A stretch of 64,000 nucleotides of DNA from Mytilisepta virgata (taxonomy: Eukaryota > Mollusca > Bivalvia > Mytilida > Mytilidae), in NCBI GenBank assembly GCA_028015205.1, contig CM051514.1, positions 22,212,150-22,276,149 on the forward strand, written 5' to 3'. Position 1 is the stretch's first letter. Each line of letters begins with the position of its first letter. Below the pieces are notes generated by a model. That model ran no database searches, was not told the DNA's origin, and saw nothing but the letters and a program-made list of their open reading frames with translations. Below are positions 12,290 through 23,223 of the stretch, piece after piece. A program made the translations under genes and the position numbers.

Positions 12290-12560
12290 ATCTGTTTTGT
12301 CCCCTAGGCACCTGTGACGGATCACGGGAGCTCAACCCATAGAACTGCCTTGTGCGTCCCCTGGTGGCGGATAGGGGAGATCCTCTCGTTGGGGGTTGTC
12401 ATGTCATAATACGGAAAACCTGCCAGCGGATCATAGTGGGTAACGTGTTTTGAGAATGCCACACTCGCTGCACGCTTAAGATCCCTTCTATAGTTTTGGA
12501 AAGAGTAGGCTGATGGCCGCTACAGAAAGCTAAATTATCCGACCCTACCAACCATCCTCC
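12290..12560. other. Unclassified GC-richer block inside the Helitron
   Basis: Base composition jumps compared with the surroundings. The sequence CCCCTGGTGGCGGATAGGGG at about 12358 forms a short stem with flanking GGAGATCCTC. It interrupts the Helitron coding trace. I do not recognise it. It could be the end of a non-LTR retrotransposon or a separate small insertion. Confidence 0.3.
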
Positions 12561-12972
12561 TTTTATACAGTGCTGTCAAAATTGGTTTCCCTTTTTTCCC
12601 CATTCCACCTCTATTTGAATTGTTTGATCAATTGAACTGGTTCTCGTCCTGACGAATCACGAAATATTTGCCACTGGACGTTAAGCAACAATCAATCTGT
12701 TTTGTCCTGAATGTCGACGTTTATTACGGCCTCAGTTCCTGTACAATCTTATTCCTCCACGTCATATTTTGGGATAGGATTTCAACTACTTTACATCTAT
12801 TTCTATCTCTGAATAGCATTCATTTTTTTTCTTTTAGAAAGAGAAGAGCATTTTCTAATAGTTTTTTTTTTATCAACAAACTGGTATTCTGCATAACCCT
12901 TAAATTCTAATTTCCTTTTTAACTTGACTTTAAGTAGGCAATTGTCATCTTCAGATCAAGGCAAAGAGGTAA

Positions 12973-13640
12973 TCACTTTTGCATGTATGAAGGCACACAA
13001 ACACATGGACCATTATCCAGTGAACCAAAAGAATTCATTGCAAGAGAGTCAGATAGATATGATTTATTATTCTGCTTTATGATCAAAGATGTTGTTGCCC
13101 TTACTGTCACAAAGCACCCATCAGAATCTATCAAACTGTACGGCAAGGCTTGGTCAAAAGGTAAAGCACCTTCAAAATCAATGTCCACCTCAACTATTAA
13201 CGCAGTGATTAATTTCCTATTTCAATAAACTCCGGTCTTCCACACAAAGGTAATCATTATTTCCATGTATTTGTGTGTAAATTTCATTTCGTATACTGTC
13301 AACATATTTTGGATTCCATTCCGAAACTGGCTTAAACCTGGTGTGTATTACAGCTGATAAACAATTAGCTACACTTTGTTTCCCAGCATTTGCACCAAAT
13401 CTTACTTTCCCTTGATGAAAGGTACCCTGAATTATAATATCATTCTTTTCCAGTGTAAATGGTTGTTGATTCAAATCAATAGTTTCTATATTTGAAGACT
13501 TCTTGGGGTAATTAGACTGAAAATCACATTCGAATGTCTCACTGACTGTTATTTTATTACTTTCAGTTTTACTATATCCAGTATCAGGATTATCTATTTT
13601 ACTTTTTCCAGTTTCAATACTTAAGGCAGTGCTAATAATT
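12973..13640 (-). pseudogene. Cysteine-peptidase-like domain of the Helitron, dead
   Basis: Minus-strand reading from 13640 enters an open frame without a methionine, then GKVRFGANAGKQSVANCLSA (13217-13474 frame), and after a break ends with TTSLIIKQNNKSYLSDSL and DNGPCVCV (12973-13188). The order GxQCVxNS, then FVTVGATT, then YLFDSHxRN, then DNGxxVL is the one I associate with tegument-peptidase-like (C76/Herpes_teg_N-like) domains carried by invertebrate Helitrons and other mobile elements. Here the catalytic Cys is Ser (GKQSV) and the catalytic His of DSH is Leu (DSL). A stop also separates the halves. It is therefore inactive. The family assignment is from memory. Confidence 0.5.
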
Positions 13641-13654
13641 TTACTGTCGTTTTT

Positions 13655-14360
13655 TTAATTTGTACTATTTACAGTTTCATGTTTTTCAGTTTTACTTTTT
13701 TCATTTTTCTAGTTTCATGTTTTTCAGTTTTTCTTTTTCAATTTTTACTATTTCCAGTTTCAGGTTTTTCAGTTTTACTTTTCCAGTTTCAGGTTTTTTA
13801 CTTTTAATGTTTCCATTTTTACTATTCCCAGTTTCCGATTTTTCAAGTGTCACCGATTTCAACTGGAGACTTCACACTTCCTATTTCATTGTCAGAGCTA
13901 CTTCGGTTGGCAAAGCTTCTAATATTGACAGAGATATTAATGATTGAACATCTACTGATGACCGAGTTACTAACGATGGCAGAGCTACTAATTGCTGAGC
14001 TATTAACGGCAGAGCTATTGATGGCGGAGTTACGTTACTGATGACAGAGCTATTAATGGCAGAGCTACTGATGACAGGGTTTCTGAGCTATTAACGTCAG
14101 AGCTATTGATGGCGGAGTTACTGATGACAGAGCTACTACTGACTATAGAGCTATTTATGTCTGACCTATTAATGGCAGAGCTACTGATGACAGGGTTTCT
14201 GAGCTATTAACACCAGAGCTATTGGTGGCGGAGTTACTGATGACAGAGCTACTACTGACTATAGAGCTATTCATGTCTGAGCTATTAATGACAGAGCTAC
14301 TAATTGCTGAGGTAATAATGGCAGTGCTATTGATGGCAGAGCTACTAATGACAGATTGCC
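13655..14360. repeat. Two adjoining low-complexity tandem repeats
   Basis: 13655-13840 consists of variants of a TTTCAGTTTTACTTTTTCC-like unit. 13860-14350 consists of GAGCTATTAATGGCAGAGCT-like 15 to 24 base units. Within the second, a block of about 120 bp is duplicated (about 14046-14165 and 14166-14285). In the minus-strand frame leading into the peptidase domain these would encode low-complexity Ser/Ala/Thr and Lys/Thr/Glu stretches. The short forward frames here are products of the repeat, not genes. Confidence 0.7.
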
Positions 14361-15361
14361 TTTCTCATCTTCTGTTCTCTTATCTTTAAAACTTTACTTT
14401 TTCCTTTGTGTGGCATCACCTGAAAAAAGAAGAAAAATTAAAATATTGAGTCCTGAACTTCGATGTGTTACATACTAACATGAAAAAATTCTTGGGCTTT
14501 TCTGTTCGTTCCGTTTAAGCTTCATTCAAATTAAAAAATCACCTGATACAGAAACAAATGTGCATAATAAACAGAAAAGGTCTAAAGTTGAGGGGTGGCA
14601 ATATTAAAATGGTAATTTTGCTCGCCATAATTGGGTTATAAATGTTTTGATAAGAAGTGCACTGGCAAGAACACTTTTATGAAATGTATCCTGCTAAGAT
14701 TACTAACTCACAAGTTGTGTTCTGAAAACCAAAACAACAGGCAAAAGGTTGAGAGCAATTTCAAAAATACCAAAATGAACAAGAGTAAAGGCAAACCATT
14801 ATTTGTTTGTTTCTTTAATTGAGGCTTTACGTCATTTTCAGCACATTTGGCTATTTCGCGGCTGCCAGTTTTTAATATTGGTACAGGAAGCTGGAGAGAA
14901 CCACCGACCTTTTAAGCATTTCTTGTTTTATTCTCGATAAAAACAACATATTAACAAAATGTAATTTTGTCAATTGTCGCCGGAAGGACAGAAATTGTTT
15001 TTCATATATTATTTCGCTAAGATATCATTTACGCATTTCGTATCATCTTCTGACAAAAAGGACACGTTAAAAAAATATAATTTACTGAAGAAATATGATT
15101 GCATAATCATTAATTGGGCTTATTAAGAGATGTGTTTCATGGATTTCAATTCATCAAAGCTATTAGTATCATCAAATCAACTGGAGGCACCCAGAAGCCT
15201 TATATATCACCTGGATTCAATATGCTGATCAACAGCCATAAAAGCACCCAAGAATCAAAAGTCGGTATTAGTGCACATACTTCTGAAATAGAATAATCTA
15301 ATAACCATGGCTGCCAAGTATGGTTTCAATTGGCCAAGTACGAGAGATGTTTAGATTAATT
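14361..15361. other. No gene recognised
   Basis: AT-rich sequence with short unsupported frames only. No repeat border or splice-supported exon is apparent. Confidence 0.5.
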
Positions 15362-16284
15362 AGCTCACTTTGCTATGCCAGGGTGAGGTTTTGCCATCAC
15401 TTTTCGTCCGTCGTCCGTCCATCGTAAACTTTTCATTCAAAAATCTTCTCCTCTGAAACCGCTGGGCCGATTGATTTGAAACTTAATAGGAATGATCTAT
15501 AACATGTCCTCTACAAACTATCCTCAATTTATTTTGATCTGACATAAAACAGTGCTGTCATGGCTAAAAATAGAATATAGGGGTGGATGTGTTGTTTTGG
15601 GCTTATAACTTAAAAACCGTTACAGATATCAAAAATCTGACATGGGGTAAAATTGATCAGCATGATAAGATCTACCTAACCTGAAATTTTGAAGGAAATC
15701 CCAAAATTTATTTAGGAGTTATTGCCCTTTTTTCGTCATATTTCAAAATGTAACATCATTTATCTCCAAAACTATTTGAGATAGAAGTGAAATGTGAATT
15801 TGAAAAATGTTTGCCAGGTTGATCTACATACTTTGAAATTTTAAAGGAAATACCAAACCAATTTAGGAGTTATTACCCTTTTTTGTCAAATTTTCAAAAT
15901 TTTAACATTTTTGCATTTATCTCCAAAACTATTTGAGATAGAAGTGAAATGTAACTTGAAAAATGATTGCCATGTTGAGATCTACCTACCCTGAAATTTT
16001 GAAGGGAATCCCAAATTCTATTTAGGAGTAATTGGTTTGTGTAATTTGAGGTCGGGTTCTGTTACATTTATTTAAGGTTCACCCTTATTCCTGGTCAATT
16101 TGGGGTATCAACTTCCTGCCAGGACTACCACCATCAGGGTACATATTTTAACATTAAACCTTGTGAAAAACAAATTTTTCCTGAACAATTGAACCAATTG
16201 CAACGAACTTGGTCAAATAGTTGATTAATTGTCCAATGAAAACCAGACTCCAGGTGAGCGATACAGGCTCTGGTGAGCCTCTTG
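15362..16284 (+). mobile_element. Second copy of the hairpin-ended repeat
   Basis: It starts AGCTCAC with a degenerate stem and a CGTCCGTCGTCCGTCC block. It ends CAGGTGAGCGATACAGGCTC, then an imperfect GGCTC/GAGCC stem and CTTG, as in the copy at 9092-10883. The internal modules differ: about 130 bp units with ATTTAGGAGTTATTGCCCTT, present about three times. It carries no coding capacity. Confidence 0.7.
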
Positions 16285-16289
16285 TTTTC

Positions 16290-16560
16290 CAAACGGTCCT
16301 ATGTTATATTAAAAATAACAATCCAAAGATACTAATATTAGATATAGTAAATTTATACTATGCTGTATACGACACATTTCAAGGAGTTACCTCTCATCAG
16401 CAGCATTAAAACCGAAAAATTTCGAAGACCAAAAACCAAATTTTTTTTAAACAAGAAGTACCCATAACAAAAAATACCGAAATATGAAGCCAAATTTCAT
16501 CTAAGGAGATCTACCATGTGCAATACAAGGAAAATGAACCCTTAGTATTTCTATTATTTT
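16290..16560. repeat. Dispersed repeat with an inverted partner at 47740-47960
   Basis: The blocks CTGCTGATGAGAGGTAACTC (read on the minus strand) and CTACCATGTGCAATACAAGG reappear in opposite orientation at about 47745-47930. The copies are diverged but colinear over about 200 bp. It directly precedes the Ginger1 element. Confidence 0.6.
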
Positions 16561-16829
16561 TGTTATCTTAGCTTCTTCATTTGTCCATATTATCAGTACT
16601 CTGGTTCCGGTGTAACGTGGAATTTTGACCCCCGTAGAAAACTTACCCCGGGGTCAATTTTTTACGGTTTTCGGTCAAAATTTTATAGTAGAATTTTGAT
16701 ACTTTTGTTCATAAAATACCCCATCCGTAGAAAATTGATACCCGTTGAAAATTGACCTATAACCTGAAATACTTATAATGCAACAGAATATGATTTTTCA
16801 CGGATGGAGGTTCTCGTCAATCACAATGC

Positions 16830-17460
16830 GCAGACTCAGCGCAACAATTTAACTATACCGCGCAACAATTTAAGTTGTACCGCGCTAAATGAAGAGAGGT
16901 GCAATTTTTTGAGTTTCTGTAGATATGGCGTCGCATAGCCTATTCTGTATTTTCCCATAGTTGTATAACATTATAAGGGAGCAACCACTATTTTGTTTGT
17001 ACCTCGCAACAAATAAATTACTGCGCGCATTAAACAATTATTGCGCGCATCAAATAATCGTTGTGGGTGCAATTGATTTGTTGCGCGGTGCAATTAAATT
17101 GTTGCGCGGTGCAATTGAATTGTTGCGCGGTACAATTGAATTGTTGCGCGTTGCAATTAAATTGTTGCGCGGTATATTTAAATTGATGCTAGGTTCAATT
17201 CGGAAGAATTAGACCTCTCTTCAAAATAATTATACCGCGCATTAAATCATTTGAACCGCGCAACAATTTAATTACACCGCGCAACAATTTAATTGTACCG
17301 CGCAACAATTCAATTACACCGCGCAACAATTTAAGTTGTACCGCGCTAAATGAAGAGAGGTGCAATTTTTTTAGTTTCTGTAGTTATGTTGTTCCATAGC
17401 CTATTCTGTATTTTCCCAGAGTTGTATAACATTAAGGGAGCAACCATTTAATTTTAGGGG
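16830..17460. repeat. 21 bp satellite array with inverted halves
   Basis: The unit GTTGCGCGGTGCAATTGAAT is repeated about five times at 21-22 bp spacing (17079-17180). It appears in the opposite orientation (CCGCGCAACAATTTAATT) about five times at 17230-17345. A flanking block of about 150 bp is present in direct orientation on both sides (about 16834-16990 and 17300-17455). The array lies in the left arm of Ginger1, just inside the terminal repeat. The heptad-like forward frame at 16961-17212 arises because 21 bp equals seven codons. Confidence 0.85.
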
Positions 17461-18137
17461 GCACATGTAAGTTACTTCGGATCCTGTCTTTTTTCGCAAC
17501 ATTTTCGATCCTGCCTTTTTTTCTCGGCGCGCCTAGATTTTTTTATTAAATATTTTTTAATAATATTAAATAATATTTGAATCCTGGCATATTTTCATCC
17601 TGCCCTTTTTTTCTTCACAAATGTTTGCTCCCTGTTAACAATGCTTAATCAAATTATTTTTGAAAAAAGATCAAAGAAACATCAGTCATGTATGTTACAA
17701 ACCCAAAATATTCCCATCAAAAACTTTGAAAATTGCACAATGCCTTTGATATTACGAAAGTGTCTTTTGAAGTATAAAACTTCAAAGGGTTGACTGCTTT
17801 TGACAAAATTTCAATATAATTCGGATTTTTTTTTCTCAAAAAGTTATTCTGTGACAAGAATTTGGCAGTCATGGACGCGAAACGAGTGCGAGAAATAGAA
17901 AAATATCTACTTGATGGAACCTATCCAAAGAGAATAAGAAAAGACGTGGAAAAGAAGAAAAATTTTAGGAGAGTTTCTAGGAAATACTTTATGCAAGATA
18001 ATAAACTTTTTTATCGACATAAAGAAAAATTACTACGTGTTATATCCGAAAAAGAGAGAGAGACAGTTTTAAAGAGTGTTCATACTGAGAAACACGGTGG
18101 CCACCTTGGTGTTAACAAGACGTAAGTATCATAGCCA

Positions 18138-18392
18138 GGTATTCAGATACTTGGTACGCGGAACGGACACTTGGTACGCGGAGAATAAACAAGTTGGCTA
18201 GAGTAGAATTGTTTTATGACACTACATCTCGTGTAGGAGAGCATAGCGGAAGCGCGAATGGCCGTGCGCATCCGACGATGGATAATATTTGCTACATTAT
18301 AGTGTCGTAAAACAATAGATTTTACCTGAAAAAACTTGTTTATTCTCCGCGTTCAAGTGTCTGCTCCGCGTTCCGAGTATCTGAATCTAAAC
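18138..18392. mobile_element. Foldback MITE in Ginger1 intron 1
   Basis: The two halves mirror each other over about 85 bp. The left half carries CAGATACTTGG, CGCGGAACGGACACTTG and CGCGGAGAATAAACAAGTT. The right half carries AACTTGTTTATTCTCCGCG, CAAGTGTC, CCGCGTTCC and GTATCTGAATC. No open frame. It sits between exon 1 and exon 2 of the Ginger1 transposase. Confidence 0.75.
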
Positions 18393-18859
18393 CAGTGTTT
18401 AATGTATAAACGTTGACAAAATTCGAAACGGATCATTCATATGCTACGCACTGTAAATGAATATTTGTCTTGCAGTTGGAAAAAGATCCGTAGTCGCTAT
18501 TTCTGGAAAGGGTCTTATGCAGACGTAAAGAGGTACATAAAAAGATGTGACAAGTGTCAACGAAAAGAGACCATAAAGAAGGCCAAAAAACCGTTGAAAC
18601 CCATACCAGTTTCGGATGAGGCATTTGCACAGATAGGAATGGATATGGTTGGACCACTGGAGGAAACAAAAACAGGTACATGTACAATAGTGCAATTACA
18701 GTTGATTCCTACTGGACGATTATAAAATCATAAATTAAGTGCATAATTAGTGTATAATTACCATAAAGGTATTTCCCCTTCCTGCGGCAGGAATGTCTTT
18801 CAACCTTTCTGTGAAAAGACCCTTTGGAATTGTTTTGATTATTATTAGTCTTTCCTATT

Positions 18860-19205
18860 TGAAGTACCAAACTTGGATGGAATGGTACTAAGATGGTTCT
18901 CTTTCAAAATTGTATCTGATCGGGGAAACCCTTCAATCTTATGGTCGCCATACCAGCACATTGTTTAACATTAAGACCCTAAGCGAAAATCGGTTGAATA
19001 TCTTCTGATCGATCTGAAACTACTTAGAATTTAGGCGTATAGTAGAAGGTAATCGGTGCTCTCATTTGTATTAGATTTCCTCATCCCTAATGTAAGATAG
19101 CCACCATTACCAAGTAGTGTTTTGGAAAGGGACCTATGTGGAATCAATTAAAGATATTATTGTCTGAAATCACTTAGCTAATTGGGACCAATATTTGGTG
19201 GAATT
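18860..19205 (+). repeat. Worn fragment of the hairpin-ended repeat family
   Basis: It shows phrases of the internal module, such as ACTTGGATGGAATGGTACTA, CTCTTTCAAAATTGTATCTG and GTTTAACATTAAGACCCTA. No terminal hairpin is evident. Confidence 0.5.
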
Positions 19206-19207
19206 AC

Positions 19208-19590
19208 AGTTTTTACTGTGTCGATATCGTAACGATATCGACGATATCGACAGTATACAAGACAACTCAACCTTGCCAATGTCAATCGATATGGACATTA
19301 TTTTGGACAACTTATCATTGGCAAAGAACAATCGATATCGTTTTTAGAGAGGGTAGTTTTAGTAAGAACAATTTAGTAACAATATGTAAAGGTTGAACTA
19401 GCATTAATTTTCTGAATCGATATCGACAGAATGTTGGACAGCTCATCACAAAAAAACAAAACTCAATCGATATCGACGTTGTAAGAGAGACATGGTAGAG
19501 AAAAAAACTAGAAGCACTATGTAAAGGTTGTTGTCAGGGGCAACACTGCTACGATGTTGACGATATCGTAACTACATCGTGTCTTGGACA
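19208..19590. repeat. Cluster of CGATATCG palindromes
   Basis: The 8-base palindrome CGATATCG, or near versions, occurs about nine times, with the tightest run at 19218-19248 and the last near 19562. The stretch may be a small element, as GTGTCGATATCGTAACGATATC at its left is echoed by GACGATATCGTAACTACATC at its right. Confidence 0.6.
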
Positions 19591-20023
19591 TAACTCAGGG
19601 GTACCAAAATCGCACATGGTACTTTATTATTGTTTATTTTTTAACGCAGCAAAAAAGGTACGAACTTTCTTTCACCATGATTTTTCACCATGGGCTATTT
19701 GATTACCCCGAAGTTAGCTTTTTTAATATCAAAGTAGCATTTCGGAGCCTCTGTACATGCTGAGAAGGGTTGATTGCTGCCTGGGATAAAATTTTAACCA
19801 AAATTTATAGTAATAAAATTGTACTGTTATATTGTAGTACCCTTTTCGTACAATAAAAGTATGGTATGTTTTAGTTATAAAGGTACAAATGTAATGTAAA
19901 AATGAAATAAAAAGTTAGATACACAATAAATAGTTTAAATCAATTAGTTTCTGAACTTAAACATTTCGTGGATCGATACATTTATTAATATCATAATCAT
20001 TACTTAGAAAAATGAGATGGGAT

Positions 20024-20745
20024 TTAAGCCCCAGTCACACTGTCACATTTCAGGGGCTACGTTTCACTACGTTTTCAAAACGTAGCAAAACGGTGATATA
20101 CATTTGTACGTAGCGAAACGTATCACATACTGCTAAGTACATAGAAATTACTTTTGCTCCTAAAATTGTTTTAAACATGTTCAAATACTACTACGATTGT
20201 CGACATAAACCAATTGACCGTCCTTAAATACCAGTTTCTCAAACAAAAACTTATATTTCAAATCTATTGTAGTTTTGTTGTTCAAAATGTAGTAAAACGG
20301 GATAATACCTAGAGTGCCGATATACGTGGCATATACGTACTAAAACCTAGTCAAACCGTACTAAAACGTAGAAAAGCGTAGTCGATACGTGTTAAAATGT
20401 AGCATAAACCTACAGATACGTAACAAACTGTAGCTCAACCGTAAGTATCTCGTACGTTTCACTATGTATGTGACACGTTTTGCTACGTATGTGCCACGTT
20501 CTGCTACATTTTGCTATGTATGAAGGCATTTTTGACACGTGTAGAAAGTACGTAGAGAAACGTGATGAAACTTGTGAAAACGTGAGAGAAACGAAGTCGA
20601 ACGTAGTGAAACGTATCGGAAACGTACCACAAACATAGTGAAACGTGTGTACAAAATAGAAACGCAACAACATTTATTCAAAACGTGGAGATTGATACGT
20701 AGTAAAACCTGGCCCTCAATACGTGACAGTGAGACTAGGGCTTTA
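20024..20745. mobile_element. MITE of about 720 bp filled with CGTAGTAAAACGT motifs
   Basis: The ends are inverted copies: AAGCCCCAGTCACACTGTCA at the left and, read inward from the right, AAGCCCTAGTCTCACTGTCA. The interior is a degenerate array of TACGTAG, GTGAAACGTAG and ACGTTTCACTACG motifs in both orientations. The short minus-strand frame at 20410-20673 is a by-product. Target duplication not resolved. Confidence 0.75.
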
Positions 20746-21697
20746 TCTAAATCTGCGAGACTAGTACATGTAGTAAAATGACGGATAATACTCCGAAAGT
20801 CTTATACGTAAAAAATAATACGTAGCTCTTAAGTTAATAACATTTAGTACCTAAGTGAAATTTGTCTCAGTCAACTTCTAGTTTACAAAGAGGACATAAA
20901 CGGTTTTCTAAAGTTATATTTCTGTGTTTGCCCTATTCTACCATTAAGGTACTGTTGATTATTCGATTTTTACACAATTTTAAATATCAATTCTATCTGA
21001 TTTTTAAGAAGTGTTCCATCTCACATGAGGGGATTGTATTTTTCTACGTTTTATTGTTTCACTCCAGACAGTTGCATATTTGCAATCTAAAACCGCCAAA
21101 ACCCGGGTCTTGACCTTCATTCCAAAATGAAAATGCGTGTCATAGCGCGTAACGATTTTTGGGGGTGTGTAAAGCCCCTTTTAGACATGTTAGACGCGTA
21201 ATGACCATTTTTGGCTATAAATAATAACATAAAGTAGTTTCTTTGAAGCTTCAAATTTGTTATGATTTCTGTAAAACTAATGCAAGTGGTTTGTGATTTT
21301 GAGATCTTGATTGTCCATGCAAATAATAAACGCATACAATACAAACATTTTAATGAAAAAAAGAGTAAAAACTTTATTTGCAAATTACATCCATACGAAT
21401 CAAAGCAAAATACACAATTCAACAAAGACAATTCAATACAAATACAAATTAAACAACATAGCATATGACGATACAGACAAAATAAAACAATTTTATGTAC
21501 TGTAACTGTAAGCACCGTTCGAATTCAACTTTAACCGAAGTGGACCCTATTTTCGCAATGCAAATGACTGCTTTATATTGTCACAAATGAATGATAAAAG
21601 TTCAAATTTTGGGTTCAAAATAGAATTAATATATAAATTCAAGTTGTTTATGTCTAAATTTTGGGGGATGTTTAAATGTTGAAATAAGACTGTGCTC

Positions 21698-21722
21698 TAT
21701 ATATATATATATATATATATAG
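21698..21722. repeat. (TA)n microsatellite
   Basis: A pure TA run of about 25 bp in the large Ginger1 intron, 36 bases before the exon 3 acceptor. Confidence 0.9.
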
Positions 21723-22394
21723 CTAATTACTCATAAATACATGCCAATATTTTATAGGAAAGCGGTATATCTTGGTATTTACGGACTATCTTTCTAAGTG
21801 GGTAGATGCAGAGGCCGTGGAAGACAAAAAAGGAGAGACTATATTGCAATGTCTTATCAAGTTTACATGGAATGCCGAAAATTTTGATCACGGACCAGGG
21901 AAAAGAGTTTTGTAATCAATTAAACGATTCATTTTGTAAGGCAATGGGGATTGAGCACAGAGTAGCCTCGCCTTACCATCCCGAGACAGGAGGGCACACT
22001 GAAAGATTTAATAAAACCCTCTGCACAATGCTAACCAGCATCGTAATGACAAACACAATGACTGGGATGAACAACTCCCGTTTCTTCTGTTCGCATACAG
22101 AACCTCTATTCACGAATCAACCAAGATGACTCCATTTTACTTGGTATTTGGAAGGGAAGCTAGGTTACCTATTCAACTAGACATTCCTGTTGACACTAAC
22201 AATGAAAATCAGTATGATTTGGAAAGCCGAACAGAAGAATTTTTACACATTTTTGAAAGAAGAAAAGAAGCCAAACAGAACATTACATCTGCACAAAAAA
22301 AGCAGAAATACTATCATGATATCGACATTTCAGACGATGTATACATGGAAGGAGATCGTGTCTTACTTCCATTCGTGAGGTAGCGTACAACGCA

Positions 22395-23114
22395 AAGCCC
22401 AGAAATGTGATACCAATGAGGGGAGATGGAAATTGTCTTTTCCGTGCATTAAGCTATTCAGTATTTGGTGTACAATCATACCATGTCATTATTAGGGACT
22501 ATATTCTGGATTTCATGAAAAGAAATGAAGGAAAATTAAGATCTGTCCAACCTAGGCCCGTGGATAAGTATTTAAGAGATTCAAGTATGGGAGATGTGGG
22601 CACATGGGGGACAGAGGTGGAAATATTTGCCTTTGCCACCATGACCAAAACAGACGTTTATGTGTATTGTCCTCAAAGTAAGCAAGGTAACAAAATTGAA
22701 TGGGGATGGTCCCTTTATTCGGCCTTAGACACAGAATCGGTTTCACCAAAGTGTGTTTATTTGCAGAACTTGTGTGCTCATTTTGAACCAGTTTTTGGAG
22801 TGTACGATGAGCCTACTGACGAAGAGTTCATCCAACAACCATGTCTCTCTATTGGACAAGAAATCCCAGAGGAATATCACCAGTACATTTCAGAGGAGAC
22901 ATTAAATGCCGCATTAGCTGATAATCAACACGATGAGCGCATTCTTCATAAGGCAGGATTTGATCCAGTGTACCTAAAAAAGATGCCAGAAAAGCCTTAC
23001 GAAATCGAAGGCGTAGAAAATATTGCAAAACAAATTAACCCTTGGATCTTCAATCTTTTGTGCGACTTTGAGGATTTAGCCGACAAAGTCTGTCCAAGGT
23101 CAAATTATGATTAA
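22395..23114 (+). CDS. OTU-family cysteine protease domain of Ginger1
   Basis: The frame opens upstream of the GTG at 22407 with AYNAKPRNVIPMRGDGNCLF and runs to TGA at 23112-23114. GDGNCLFRALSY carries the OTU catalytic Asp and Cys; the block GTWGTEVEIFAFA follows. LCAHFEPVFGVYD supplies the catalytic His. OTU enzymes cleave ubiquitin conjugates, and Ginger1 transposases are known to carry an OTU or Ulp1 domain at the C terminus. No ATG lies in a convincing context before the motif: the first in-frame Met is at 22416, two codons before the catalytic Asp. This part was therefore probably translated as the C-terminal half of the transposase and is now cut off by a frame change. Catalytic residues look intact. 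Confidence 0.75.
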   Translation, partial: KPRNVIPMRGDGNCLFRALSYSVFGVQSYHVIIRDYILDFMKRNEGKLRSVQPRPVDKYLRDSSMGDVGTWGTEVEIFAFATMTKTDVYVYCPQSKQGNKIEWGWSLYSALDTESVSPKCVYLQNLCAHFEPVFGVYDEPTDEEFIQQPCLSIGQEIPEEYHQYISEETLNAALADNQHDERILHKAGFDPVYLKKMPEKPYEIEGVENIAKQINPWIFNLLCDFEDLADKVCPRSNYD

Positions 23115-23223
23115 GACATTTAGTTTTGATTTGTTTCTTTTTACCTTCTGCACCGATGAACACGTACTTGTCAAGTATTCCTGTTCAAAAGAAAGCAACA
23201 ATTCTAAAAAAAAATCTTATTTT

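Larger units (their letters stand above)
8836..14360 (-). mobile_element. Decayed Helitron, minus strand
   Basis: Minus-strand Helitron protein blocks appear in the expected order from right to left: a cysteine-peptidase-like domain (12973-13640), Helitron_like_N and the Rep HUH region (10890-11940), and the segment after the Rep tyrosine motif (8836-9091). A 1.8 kb hairpin-ended repeat (9092-10883) separates the last two. No helicase domain is visible to the left. A low-complexity stretch of repeats precedes the peptidase domain. Helitron ends were not identified, so the outer limits are approximate. Confidence 0.7.
17871..22394 (+). pseudogene. Ginger1 transposase (integrase-like), three exons, frameshifted
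   Basis: Exon 1 is 17871-18121: ATG start, basic N terminus, then HTEKHGGHLGVNKT giving the His part of the H2C2 zinc site. Exon 2 is 18476-18675: RYFWKGSYADVKRYIKRCDKC gives the Cys pair, followed by MDMVGPL with the first catalytic Asp. Exon 3 begins at 21758 with YILVFTDYLSKW, then ILITDQGKEF with the second Asp, and HPETGGHTERFN with the catalytic Glu. Splice phases agree (phase 2, then phase 1). Exon 3 has frame changes near 21866 and near 22045. The frame ends GDRVLLPFVR and runs into the OTU part without a GPY/F motif, so a segment seems to be deleted at about 22375. Exon 2 to exon 3 spans a 3.1 kb intron packed with insertions. Confidence 0.8.

Noticed and set aside
13847..14041. Forward frame with MAELL-type repeats
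   Set aside because: Product of the GAGCTATTAATGGC tandem repeat; the coding direction of the Helitron is the minus strand.
16961..17212. Forward frame with heptad-like LLRGAIE repeats resembling a coiled coil
   Set aside because: It is the 21 bp satellite read in one frame; 21 is a multiple of three, so any frame would look periodic.
21117..21515. Minus-strand frame of 132 codons in the Ginger1 intron
   Set aside because: Composition is that of AT-rich intron sequence (many Cys, Leu, Ile, Phe); no motif, and open frames exist on both strands.
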